Positions 1-7,948 of a stretch of DNA of 64,000 bases are shown piece by piece. The first letter of the stretch is position 1, and every line of letters starts with the position of its first letter. The notes beneath the pieces were generated by a model. The model saw nothing but the letters and a program-made list of their open reading frames with translations, had not been told where the DNA came from and searched no databases. Position numbers and translations under genes: made by a program. The DNA lies in contig JADKKK010000009.1 of assembly GCA_016720545.1 (NCBI GenBank), positions 124,001 through 188,000 of the forward strand, read 5' to 3'. This DNA is from Myxococcales bacterium (GTDB lineage: Bacteria; Myxococcota_A; Polyangia; Polyangiales; Polyangiaceae).

Positions 1-6
1 GCGACG

Positions 7-876
7 GTGGAGACGTCCAGCTACACCGGCCGGACGTCGATTCCCGACCTGCCCGAGGGCACCGCGTTCCTCGTGGTGCTCTACGGTCCCGACATGGGCC
101 GGCGCATCCAGCTTGGCGCAGATCCGTTCATCATCGGCCGTGTCGAGCCCGTTGACCTGCTCCTGCCCGAGGACAGCGTCAGCCGAAAGCACGCGCGCCT
201 CTTCCTGCGAGGCGGCCGTCGCTACGCGGAGGACCTCGGGTCGACCAACTCCACGTTCGTCAACGATGCGCCCATCCGCGAGGTCGAGCTGACGAACGGC
301 GCACAGATCAAGGTAGGGCGCACCATCCTGAAGTACATGACCGGCGACGACGTGGAGGCCCGCTACCACGAGGAAATTTACCTCCTCATGATGAGCGACG
401 CGCTCACGCAGGCGCGAAACAAGCGCGCCTTCGATGAGGCTCTCCCGCGAGAAATCTCGCGCGCCGAGCGGTACCGGCGCGAGCTGTCGCTGGTGGTCTT
501 CGACATCGACCACTTCAAGCGCATCAACGACACCCACGGGCACGTAGCCGGTGACTCCGTGCTCCAGCAGCTCGGCGGCCTCGTACGGGCCCGCGTGCGC
601 GAGCACGACACGTTCGCCCGCGTGGGCGGCGAGGAGTTCGCGCTCCTGCTCCCCGAGGTCGACGTCGGTGGCGCGGGCGTCGTGGCCGAAAAGCTGCGTG
701 CGTCCGTGGCGTCTGCCGTCTTCTCCGTGCGCGACCTCGAGTTCACCATCACGATCAGCGCGGGCTGCGCCACGTGGAGGCCCGGATGTTCAGCGGCGGA
801 GCTCTACGAGCGCGCGGACAAGGCGCTCTACGCCGCCAAGCAAGGTGGCCGAAACCGCGTGGTCGCAGCGCCATGA
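7..876 (+). CDS. FHA domain-diguanylate cyclase (GGDEF) protein
   Basis: A 289-residue protein with an N-terminal FHA domain (about residues 40-108; GR at 44-45, SRKHA at 59-63, STN near 80) followed by a GGDEF domain (about 130-287). The active-site signature is GGEEF at 207-211, a variant that keeps activity in known cyclases. An RxxD inhibitory site (REHD, 198-201) lies five residues before it, so c-di-GMP feedback is likely. FHA domains bind phosphothreonine, so this protein may link Ser/Thr kinase signalling to c-di-GMP. The start is a GTG at the window edge; the true start could lie upstream. Its stop overlaps the next start (ATGA), which suggests coupling. Confidence 0.9.
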   Translation: METSSYTGRTSIPDLPEGTAFLVVLYGPDMGRRIQLGADPFIIGRVEPVDLLLPEDSVSRKHARLFLRGGRRYAEDLGSTNSTFVNDAPIREVELTNGAQIKVGRTILKYMTGDDVEARYHEEIYLLMMSDALTQARNKRAFDEALPREISRAERYRRELSLVVFDIDHFKRINDTHGHVAGDSVLQQLGGLVRARVREHDTFARVGGEEFALLLPEVDVGGAGVVAEKLRASVASAVFSVRDLEFTITISAGCATWRPGCSAAELYERADKALYAAKQGGRNRVVAAP

Positions 877-1721
877 GGGGCCACGCGCGGGCCCTTATGG
901 CGCTCACCCTGTTCTCGGCGCTCGGGTGCCGCAAGCGCGATGCGCGCGTCGAACGCGACGCCGCCGTCGCGCTCCACGTGAAGGCGCCCTCGTCGGCGGC
1001 GACCGCCGACACGCCCGTCGCGCGCGGCAAGGTCGTCGAGCCGGTGGCCCCTAGCGCTGAGGACCCGCGAGCCTCGTTCATCGACAACCGCGTCGCGCGA
1101 GCCGCGGCCGGGACCCCCGAGATCGTGGCCCTGCGCGTTTGGAAGTGCGGTCCGTCGTGCACCTGCCCTCCGCCGTGCATCCAGGCCAGCGCCGAGGGCG
1201 AGCCTTCGCGGTGGCTCGACCTCCGCGGCGCCGACGGAGAACCCGTCGCGCTGGCCGATTGGGCCTCGGCCGACGTCACGGGGAGCTTTACCGGCCGCAC
1301 GCGGGTCGCGCCGGGGCAGGCGGCCGCGCTCCCCGAGCTACGCCTCGTCGGCGAGCCGGTCGTCGTCGCGACAGGGCCGTCGCCGGAGCTCGGCGCGCGC
1401 GCTCGGATCGTGCTCGATGGGGCGGCGGCGAAGAAGGACGTCACCGCGATCCATGACGAGCGACCGTTCTTGGTGATCGCCGGGGCCTTCCCGCTCGGGG
1501 AGCCGACCTCCGACGCTGAGGCCGGGCGGCTCTTCGAGAAGGTCACGAGCTTCGGCGTTGCGGACGCCGAAAGGATCGACAGCCGAGCGTTCTCCGCGCT
1601 CGCGTGCTGCTTCGATCTCGTCGTCGCGGGGCGCTTCGCCGAGGCGAAGGCGGCCGCGACTCGGCAGCGTTTGCTTGCGTCCCGCGGCGTGAAGGCGGCC
1701 TACGTCAAGCGAGGCTTCTGA
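873..1721 (+). CDS. Predicted lipoprotein, unknown function
   Basis: A 282-residue protein. The ATG at 873 was chosen because it overlaps the stop of the diguanylate cyclase gene (ATGA) and begins a short signal peptide ending in a lipobox (SALGC, Cys19). A Cys-rich stretch (CGPSCTCPPPC) lies near residue 93, and another Cys pair (LACCFD) near the C-terminus. The central part looks like a mostly beta domain. I do not recognise the family. The frame extends upstream to 774, but that part is Arg-rich and overlaps the cyclase gene, so it is excluded. Confidence 0.75.
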   Translation: MRGHARALMALTLFSALGCRKRDARVERDAAVALHVKAPSSAATADTPVARGKVVEPVAPSAEDPRASFIDNRVARAAAGTPEIVALRVWKCGPSCTCPPPCIQASAEGEPSRWLDLRGADGEPVALADWASADVTGSFTGRTRVAPGQAAALPELRLVGEPVVVATGPSPELGARARIVLDGAAAKKDVTAIHDERPFLVIAGAFPLGEPTSDAEAGRLFEKVTSFGVADAERIDSRAFSALACCFDLVVAGRFAEAKAAATRQRLLASRGVKAAYVKRGF

Positions 1722-1780
1722 GGCCGCGGCGTCCGCAGATGCGACCCTGACCCGAACAACTCAACACGTTTCCGCGCGAG

Positions 1781-1853
1781 CCCCCCCGATCAGCCCCCCG
1801 ATCAGCCCCCCGATCAGCCCCCCGATCAGCCCCCCGATCAGCCCCTCGATCGG
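1781..1853. repeat. Tandem 12-bp repeat (GATCAGCCCCCC)
   Basis: The 12-base unit GATCAGCCCCCC recurs about five times in exact register, ending in a diverged copy (GATCGG). It lies between two gene ends, downstream of both flanking genes (the plus gene ends at 1721, the minus gene at 1964). Read on the minus strand it would give repeats of Gly-Leu-Ile-Gly, but that frame overlaps the neighbouring lipoprotein and has no credible start. Confidence 0.85.
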
Positions 1854-1963
1854 GTGTCCGAGGAGCTCCGCAAGAGCGTTGCAACAGGCCTGTACCCCGG
1901 TGCGGAGCGAGATCTGTTCGCTGCGGCTGCGGTGCCTCGTCGCACGAACCTCATGAATCCGAG

Positions 1964-2833
1964 CTAGCGCGCGAGGACCACGAGGCAGGTCGGCGCGGCG
2001 CTCGTGCGGCACTTTCCGCGCAGCACGATCGAGCCGCCGTCGTCGGCGATCGATAGGACCTCTTCGGCGGACCCGAGCGCGTCCGACGCGACGGGCACCG
2101 CCGACGGCGTGACGAACGAGGCGTCGGAGGACACGCGTCGCGAGGCGACCAGGCTCAGGGTGTCCGCCGAGCCGGTGAGGCCGACGAGCCGGAGCCGGCT
2201 AGTGGAGAGGACGAATCCGCCCAGCTCGACGCTGTCGTAGACGGGGCGCCCAGACTCGCATCGGGACGGAGCTGCGTCGCTCCCCGCCTGGCACAGAAGG
2301 ATTCGCGTGCCGCCGCTCGCCGACTGCGTGCCAACGAAGATCTCACCCCCTGCCCGCACCACCCGGACCACGCCGGCGTTGTCGCCGAACGGGGCCGAGG
2401 TCGTGTCCTTGAGGGCGATATGGAGCCCCGCGCCGCCGAGGGTGAAGAGCGCGTGGCTCGGGGAGCCCCCGGGCGCGTTGAATGCAGCAAAGCTCGTGGG
2501 TTGCCCGGGGCTCCCGAACGAGAACTGCGCTGCGCCGCCGACCACGGTGGCGCTGTAGAGGCCCGTCGTACCGGTCTCGTCGAGGAGCGCCAAGGTCCCG
2601 AGCGCGTCGTCCTGCGCCATGGCGACCACGTTCCCGGGCACCGGCGCCTCCTTCGCGAAGGCAAGTGGCTTCGCAGGCTCGGCGTCCACGGGGCTCGGGG
2701 GTGCGTCGGCGGGCGGATCTCCCCGACCGTCCGTCGAGGCGTCCGCACCGGCCCCTCCGGGGCCCGACGGCGCAAGCGATAGCCCGCACCCAACGACGCC
2801 GGTGATGAACGCGAGTGACAGGGCTCCCTTCAT
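1964..2833 (-). CDS. Predicted lipoprotein, unknown function
   Basis: A 289-residue protein with a short signal peptide and lipobox (GVVGC, Cys16), then an Asp/Ala/Pro-rich linker to about residue 55 typical of myxobacterial surface lipoproteins. The rest is rich in Gly, Ser and Val and has repeating segments of the kind seen in beta-propellers (for example DDALGTLALLDE and DDGGSIVLRGK). No catalytic motif is visible. Two Cys pairs in the last third (CQAGSDAAPSRC; CRTSAAPTC) may be disulfides, consistent with export. Function not recognised. Confidence 0.7.
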   Translation of the reverse strand: MKGALSLAFITGVVGCGLSLAPSGPGGAGADASTDGRGDPPADAPPSPVDAEPAKPLAFAKEAPVPGNVVAMAQDDALGTLALLDETGTTGLYSATVVGGAAQFSFGSPGQPTSFAAFNAPGGSPSHALFTLGGAGLHIALKDTTSAPFGDNAGVVRVVRAGGEIFVGTQSASGGTRILLCQAGSDAAPSRCESGRPVYDSVELGGFVLSTSRLRLVGLTGSADTLSLVASRRVSSDASFVTPSAVPVASDALGSAEEVLSIADDGGSIVLRGKCRTSAAPTCLVVLAR

Positions 2834-2856
2834 GAGGGCAGCGTAGCACGCTCGCG

Positions 2857-3597
2857 CTACGGCTTGGGCTCCGGGGTACGGGGCGGCTCGACCGGCTGAG
2901 GCGTGGGCGTCGCCGGCGTCGCCTTCGCGGGCGCCGCGCCGGCCTCGAGCGGAAGGAACTCGCCCTTCGGGAAGTCGACCTCGAAGGTGAACGTGCCTCC
3001 GGTGCCAGGGGTCAGCTTGTGGGTAGGGGTCGACGGCGCGCGGAGCACCACGATGAGGTGAAGATCAGCCCCCTTGGGCACCAGGCGAGCCACCACCATC
3101 GGCGTGTTGAAGTGCACGGTGACGAGCGCGTTGGTGTCGTTCCAATGCGAGATCCTCGCGCCCTTCAGCACATACGTGACGCTCCCCGCGGCCGCGTGCT
3201 CCTCGACCGCCACCGAGGCGGTCAGCCGCACGGAGAGGCGCGAGCCTCCACCCTCGGACGCGCTGAAGCCGGGGAAGGACGCGATCGGTCCCGTCTTGTT
3301 GACGGCGCGCGGACGCGCGGCACGCGCGCCCTTGCGGGCCGGCGGATCGCTGTACCCGTACCCTGCCGCCGAGCGCGCGGCCTTCGGTTGGGGTGGCGGG
3401 GGCTCGGCGGCGGCGCCACCCGCGGGCGGCGCCACGGGCTCGCTCGGCGCGCCGGGTTGGGTCGGAGCTGCGCCGGACGGTTTCGTCGGCTTCCGCTCCT
3501 GCGTTGCGGGCGCTTGGGCGAACGCAGGCGCCGCGAGCGCTGCCGTCATCGCGATAGTCGCGACCCACCCGAGCCCTCGATGCGCGCGCTTCTGCAT
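2857..3597 (-). CDS. Secreted protein with AMIN-like beta domain
   Basis: A 246-residue protein. The ATG at 3597 was chosen because it begins a clear signal peptide ending AFAQ; the frame upstream is Arg-rich and unlikely to be coding. After a Pro/Ala-rich linker (about 30-95), residues about 115-220 form a beta-rich domain resembling the AMIN fold, which attaches proteins to the envelope or peptidoglycan. The C-terminus is again Pro-rich. The AMIN assignment rests on overall pattern only. Confidence 0.65.
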   Translation of the reverse strand: MQKRAHRGLGWVATIAMTAALAAPAFAQAPATQERKPTKPSGAAPTQPGAPSEPVAPPAGGAAAEPPPPQPKAARSAAGYGYSDPPARKGARAARPRAVNKTGPIASFPGFSASEGGGSRLSVRLTASVAVEEHAAAGSVTYVLKGARISHWNDTNALVTVHFNTPMVVARLVPKGADLHLIVVLRAPSTPTHKLTPGTGGTFTFEVDFPKGEFLPLEAGAAPAKATPATPTPQPVEPPRTPEPKP

Positions 3598-3742
3598 GCG
3601 ACGAGTAGACCATGCCTCCGAGTGGAAACCAACGGCGACGCAGGTGCGGGCGCCCGCGCGCGCGACGGCCGCGGGTCGAACAAAAAAAGCGGCGGGGTCG
3701 GGCCTTCGCGCCAGACCCCGCGTCGCGAGCCCGAGAGGGGGC

Positions 3743-4336
3743 TCAGAGCGACGTCGCGTTCTCCTTGAGGTACGCCGCCACACCGGCGGGGTTCGCCTTC
3801 ATCGCGGTCTTGCCCTTCTGCCAGCCGGCGGGGCACACCTCGCCGTGCTCCTCCACGTACTGGAGCGCGTCGACCAGGCGGAGGGTCTCCTCGACCGAGC
3901 GCCCGAGCGGGAGGTCGTTGACCGTCTCCTGGCGGACCGTGCCCGCCTTGTCGATGAGGAACGTGCCGCGGAGGGCCATGCCGCCGTCGAGGAGCACGCC
4001 GTAGGCGCGCGCGATGTCCTTGTTCACGTCGGCGACGAGCGGGTAGCCGATCGGGCCGATACCGCCGTCCTCCACCTTGGTCGCACGCCACGCACGGTGC
4101 ACGTGCGCCGAGTCGATCGACACGCCGAGCACCTCGACGTTGCGCTTCTTGAACTCCTCGATGTGGTTCGAGAACGCGAGGATCTCGGTCGGGCAAACGA
4201 ACGTGAAGTCGAACGGGTAGAAGAACAGGACGACGTACTTGCCCTGGAGCGAGGAGAGCGAGATCTCCTTCTCATCGCCGTTGGCGAAGACGGCGGTGGC
4301 CTTGAAATCGGGGGCGGGCTTCTGAACGAGGGACAT
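3743..4336 (-). CDS. ahpC: Peroxiredoxin (AhpC/typical 2-Cys)
   Basis: A 197-residue typical 2-Cys peroxiredoxin that reduces hydrogen and organic peroxides in the cytoplasm. The peroxidatic Cys48 sits in the family signature FTFVCPTEI and the resolving Cys168 in EVCPAGW. Length fits the family. The ATG at 4336 gives the expected N-terminus (MSLVQKPAPDF); the longer frame to 4447 has no homologous character. The gene stands alone. An inverted repeat about 30 bases upstream (4365-4381) may be an operator. Confidence 0.93.
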   Translation of the reverse strand: MSLVQKPAPDFKATAVFANGDEKEISLSSLQGKYVVLFFYPFDFTFVCPTEILAFSNHIEEFKKRNVEVLGVSIDSAHVHRAWRATKVEDGGIGPIGYPLVADVNKDIARAYGVLLDGGMALRGTFLIDKAGTVRQETVNDLPLGRSVEETLRLVDALQYVEEHGEVCPAGWQKGKTAMKANPAGVAAYLKENATSL

Positions 4337-4364
4337 GGGGGCTCCTGAGAGTGGGTACGCTTTG

Positions 4365-4381
4365 GATGGTGACATACCATC
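4365..4381 (-). promoter_or_regulatory. Inverted repeat upstream of ahpC (possible operator)
   Basis: GATGGT, a 5-base spacer, then ACCATC: a perfect 6-base inverted repeat about 28 bases before the ahpC start. Position fits a repressor or activator site, but it matches no regulator consensus I can name. Confidence 0.3.
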
Positions 4382-4521
4382 GATGCCGGGAGCGCGTCGG
4401 GCGTCGCTTCTGGCCGGCGCGACCTCGCCCGGGTTTCGTAGACTCACCGGAGATGTTCCGCAAGACCCACCGCTTCGCGACGGGGCTCAGGCTCGTCCCG
4501 CTGGCCACGTGGGGCGCGCCT

Positions 4522-4823
4522 CTAGTCCCCTGGAGTCGTGGTTCGTATCAGAAGTCGGGTCTTCGGTGTCATTCCGAGGAGCGATGGGGTGCCCCGTTTT
4601 CGGCGGCGGCGGGCCCGTCCTCAACTCGGACGTCGTTCCGCGCGGTGGAGGCGGCGCTTTGCGCTCAGGGGACAGTGGTTTCGGGTGTGACCGCGCGAGA
4701 ACGCCGACCCTCGAACATGAGTATCCTCCCACCGCCGCCGAAGACGGGACACCCCCTCGCTCCCTTGTGGCGAAAGGCCGAGCCGGGCGACTTCTGTAAG
4801 GGATCACGCTTCCAGGAGACTAG
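4522..4823 (+). mobile_element. MITE-like element with CTAG ends, copy 1
   Basis: First of three near-identical elements of about 302 bp (others at 30219-30520 and 62837-63150). It begins CTAGTCCCCTGGAG and ends with the complement of the same sequence (one mismatch here, CCAGGAGACTAG). The terminal inverted repeats run about 36 bases with several mismatches. A longer inner inverted repeat is built on GTGCCCCGTTTTCGGCGGCG. No transposase is encoded, so movement would need a partner elsewhere. This copy lies between the ahpC promoter region and the lipoprotein gene ending at 4851. Confidence 0.88.
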
Positions 4824-4850
4824 CCGTTCGTTCGACGCCGAGCGTGTGCG

Positions 4851-6026
4851 TCAGTCGCCGCCCGCGTCGCCGGGCGCGGCGTCGGCCCCGGCGTCCGGTG
4901 GAGGCGCGGCGTCGGCCCCGGCGTCCGGTGGAGTCGCGGCGTCCTCCGAGGGCGCGGCGTCGGTCCCGGCGTCCACCGGGGGCTTTGGGACGCCGCACGA
5001 GCCGCAGTCGTCCGGCACCTGCGCTCCGTCGCGAATCCAGAGGCGGAGCATCTCGCGCTCGGCGAACGTGAGCGGCAGGCTACGGTAGTCCCGGAACCCG
5101 GTCGGGAAGGGCATCTCACGGCCGAGGATGGCGTCGCGGAGCACCTGCTGCTCACGCTCGCTGGGCGCAGGAGTGACGCCTCCGGTCGCCGGCAGGTACT
5201 CGGGGGCGACCGGGCCGCCCTTCGCGCAAACGAACGGCGCGAACGGCGCCGAAGGCGGCGCGACCGGCGGCGGCGCCAGGAGCACCTTGTAGAGGAGCCA
5301 GCTGTTCCCCGGGTCTCCCGGCTTCACGAGCGGCATGTTGACGCCGAACACGCGCGGGGTCGGGGTCGGCGTGTCGGTGGCGCCCGTGTTCGCGCCCTGG
5401 GCGACGCGGCCGTCGTCGTTGCCGCGGGCCGTGCCCCGGAACCCAGCGGCCGTGGTGAGCATCAGCCCGGCCGCCTGCTTGCCGCCCGCGCCGTGGCAGG
5501 TGTCGCCGTCGCACTTGCCGAGGAAGATCGGGGCGATATCGTTGCAGAAGCTCGGCTTCGGGTCGGGCACGGCGCCCCGGCCCGTCACGAGGAAGGTGAT
5601 CTCCACCGGCTCGGCGAGGGTCGCGCCGTCGAGCGCGCGCAGGCCGTCCTCACCCTCCTGCGCCACGCTGAGCTGCACGCGGTAGGTCTGCCCCTCGACG
5701 AGCCACGGGGCGCCCCCGTCCCCCGCCTCGTTGGGGCTCAGCACGTTGAGCGTGCGCGCGACCGGGTCGTACTGCACCCTCGGCGACCCCGTGCTCGCGC
5801 CGGTCGCCGTCACGATGCGGATCGACTGGCGGATCCCGGTAGACGGGAGGAGGTACCGGTTGAACGCGATCTGGACCGCGCCGTCGACCGGCAGCGGGCG
5901 GTTCGTTCCAACGTTGGAGCCCACCACACGGAGCGGTTCGGTCGGCTGGGTCGCCGGGTCCTTGCGGAAGGTCCCCGCGTCGCACCCCTGGCCGACTGTG
6001 AGCCCTGCGACCGCCGCGAGCGTCAC
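4851..6026 (-). CDS. Secreted lipoprotein with Ig-like and cytochrome c-like domains
   Basis: About 391 residues from the GTG at 6026. The start is uncertain because no ATG is available and the reading frame runs into the preceding gene. A hydrophobic signal ends in a possible lipobox (VGQGC). Next comes an SbsA-type Ig-like domain, then a segment resembling planctomycete-type cytochrome c (CNDIAPIFLGKC, then CDGDTCHGAGG), with a CxxxxCH arrangement instead of the usual CxxCH. The tail is an Asp/Ala/Pro-rich repeat (DAGADAAP units; a 36-bp DNA repeat near 4895-4965) ending close to the cell wall or surface. It is last in the minus-strand cytochrome block. Confidence 0.72.
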   Translation of the reverse strand: MTLAAVAGLTVGQGCDAGTFRKDPATQPTEPLRVVGSNVGTNRPLPVDGAVQIAFNRYLLPSTGIRQSIRIVTATGASTGSPRVQYDPVARTLNVLSPNEAGDGGAPWLVEGQTYRVQLSVAQEGEDGLRALDGATLAEPVEITFLVTGRGAVPDPKPSFCNDIAPIFLGKCDGDTCHGAGGKQAAGLMLTTAAGFRGTARGNDDGRVAQGANTGATDTPTPTPRVFGVNMPLVKPGDPGNSWLLYKVLLAPPPVAPPSAPFAPFVCAKGGPVAPEYLPATGGVTPAPSEREQQVLRDAILGREMPFPTGFRDYRSLPLTFAEREMLRLWIRDGAQVPDDCGSCGVPKPPVDAGTDAAPSEDAATPPDAGADAAPPPDAGADAAPGDAGGD

Positions 6027-6097
6027 CGCGAGAGTGACCAGCGTTCGGGACGGCGCGGGGGCGCGTAACCTGGCGAAAGAAAGGGAGAAGCGAGACG

Positions 6098-6352
6098 TCA
6101 GCTGTCGGAGTAGGTCGTGAGCTCCTGGCGAACCACCTGCTCGTTGATGCCGCTGCGGAGGTGCTCCTTCAGCACGTCGGCCAGCGCCAGCAGGAGGTCG
6201 TCCACGCCCTTGTCCTCGATCAGCTTCTGCAGGAGCGCCTTCGCCTCCTTGCTGTTGTCCCCCCGCAAGTACTGGCGAACCTGCTCGATCGAGATCTCGC
6301 CCTGGAAATCCAGGTACATGTTCTCCAAGAGATACCGAACAAGCTCTTGCAC
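6098..6352 (-). CDS. Small helical protein, unknown function
   Basis: An 84-residue protein starting at GTG 6352, just downstream of a GGAG-like ribosome site. It is rich in Leu, Glu and Lys, has no signal peptide and is predicted almost wholly alpha-helical. Codon use matches real genes here (G/C third positions, A/T only where the amino acid requires it). It sits between the 13-haem cytochrome gene and the cytochrome-like lipoprotein gene. No family recognised. Confidence 0.75.
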   Translation of the reverse strand: MQELVRYLLENMYLDFQGEISIEQVRQYLRGDNSKEAKALLQKLIEDKGVDDLLLALADVLKEHLRSGINEQVVRQELTTYSDS

Positions 6353-6502
6353 AGGAGGACTCCTCTTCTCCCTCGGGAAGGTCCGGGGGGTTTAGGCTAT
6401 AGCCCCGCGGGCCGGGCTCTTGCAAGGAAAGGTGTGTGCCTGTGCCCGCGTCGGCGACGGGCTCGTGTGGGAGCTCGGGATCGAGGTCAGGGCGCGGCTT
6501 CG

Positions 6503-7948
6503 TCAGCGGCATCGGTCGAGCTTCCCGTCCTGAGGGTCGTGGCACACGTAGCAGGGGCGCGGGTTGCGCGAGAACTGCGACTGGCAGCCGGCGAGGAACC
6601 CGCCCTGGTGGGGGTTGAACCCGCCCCCGATGCCCTGGCCGCCGTGGCACACGACGCAGTCACGCTCGACGTGGCACGACACGCACGCGTTCAGGTTGCG
6701 CTTGGCCTCTTGCGAGTGGTGGCCGGGCTGGCGCGGCGGATCGCTCCAGACCGCCTTCGGCGGGTGGAATCGACCGGCCGACCGCACGTCGCCGGGGCCG
6801 CTCATGGTGATGCCCAGGCGCTGGTGGCACTGGAGGCAGAAGCTCTGCTCGCGGTGGCAGCTCTGGCACTTCTGCATGCCTAGGCGCGCCTCCACCGGGT
6901 GCATGGAGATGTAGTCGTTCGGGTGGATGTTGCGCGGGCGCACCCGGCCGTCGTGGCAGGCGGTGCAGAAGTCTTCCTTGTGGCAGTTCGCGCAAAGCTG
7001 CGAGTCGTTGGCGGCCACCATCTTGTGGCGTTCGAGGAAATCGGGCGTGTGCCCGGCGTTGTGCATCCACCGTGGCGGCTTCAGCGTGCCGCTGGGGAAC
7101 GCGATCTTCATCTTGCCGCCGGTCGACGCCCCGCCGCTGATGTGGCAGTTCTCGCACTCGCCCTTCGCCGTGCCGCGCGCGGCGGCGTCGGGGTACTGGT
7201 GGCAGCCAAAGCAGCCGCGCATGCGGGGGAGCTGATCGCGCGTCGCCAGCTCGAGCTCCTGCACGTCGCCGTGGCACTGCTGGCAGTTGATGTTCTTGTC
7301 GGCGTGCTTCTTGTGGTTGAAGATCATGTTCGCCCGAGGGAGCACGAGCTTCGCGACGCGGTTGCCGTCGGTCGGCTTGTAGCCCTCGTGGCAGAACGCG
7401 CACTGCCCCGTGAGGTCGTCGCCGGGCTTCACGGCGGCGAGGTTCGCGTGGTCGGTGCCGTGGCAGTTGTCGCAGGTGGCCGGAGCCGGCACGAGGCGGT
7501 CCTGCGCCGACTGGCTCGTGAGCGCGCTCTTGTGGCACGAGGTGCACTTCGCGCCCACGCGGGTCATGTGGAGCTTGTGGTTGAAGCGGATCGTGAGCGA
7601 CTGAGGCGGGTAGATGGCCTCGCTCGGGCCGGTGTCCGGCTCGAAGGCGCCCGGCGGCAGCCACTTGAGCGGCACCTTGGCGCCACCGGCGAGCGGCGCG
7701 TGGCCGCTCGAGAACGAGCTCGGGATGACCAGGCCGCCGCGCGCGATGACCGCCGCCGCGCCGGCGGGCGTCGGGGCCGAGGCGGCGGCCGCCCCGCTCG
7801 GCGCAGAGGGCGCGCCCGGCGCCGCGGTGGGCGCGGAGTCGGCGAGCGCGAGCGAGAGCGCCCCCACCACCCCGAGCACCAGCGCGAGCGTGAACGTCGC
7901 GAAAGAGGCGAAGGAGGCCGCCAGCGGCTTCGAGGCCTTGCGGGTCAT
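6503..7948 (-). CDS. Multihaem cytochrome c, 13 CxxCH motifs
   Basis: A 481-residue exported protein with an N-terminal signal/anchor (about 10-38), an Ala/Pro linker, then 13 CxxCH haem sites: CTSCH, CDNCH, CAFCH, CQQCH, CFGCH, CENCH, CANCH, CTACH, CQSCH, CLQCH, CVSCH, CVVCH, CYVCH. Many extra His residues (for example FNHKLH, FNHKKH) can serve as distal ligands. The ATG at 7948 overlaps the stop of the upstream barrel gene by four bases, so the two are likely co-translated. Such proteins move electrons across or outside the outer membrane. The exact role (respiration of extracellular acceptors, or other) cannot be read from sequence. Confidence 0.92.
   Translation of the reverse strand: MTRKASKPLAASFASFATFTLALVLGVVGALSLALADSAPTAAPGAPSAPSGAAAASAPTPAGAAAVIARGGLVIPSSFSSGHAPLAGGAKVPLKWLPPGAFEPDTGPSEAIYPPQSLTIRFNHKLHMTRVGAKCTSCHKSALTSQSAQDRLVPAPATCDNCHGTDHANLAAVKPGDDLTGQCAFCHEGYKPTDGNRVAKLVLPRANMIFNHKKHADKNINCQQCHGDVQELELATRDQLPRMRGCFGCHQYPDAAARGTAKGECENCHISGGASTGGKMKIAFPSGTLKPPRWMHNAGHTPDFLERHKMVAANDSQLCANCHKEDFCTACHDGRVRPRNIHPNDYISMHPVEARLGMQKCQSCHREQSFCLQCHQRLGITMSGPGDVRSAGRFHPPKAVWSDPPRQPGHHSQEAKRNLNACVSCHVERDCVVCHGGQGIGGGFNPHQGGFLAGCQSQFSRNPRPCYVCHDPQDGKLDRCR

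Noticed and set aside
1761..2012. Small protein with repeated Gly-Leu-Ile-Gly
   Set aside because: The frame overlaps the end of a real lipoprotein gene, has no ribosome site and is a direct product of the 12-base tandem repeat.
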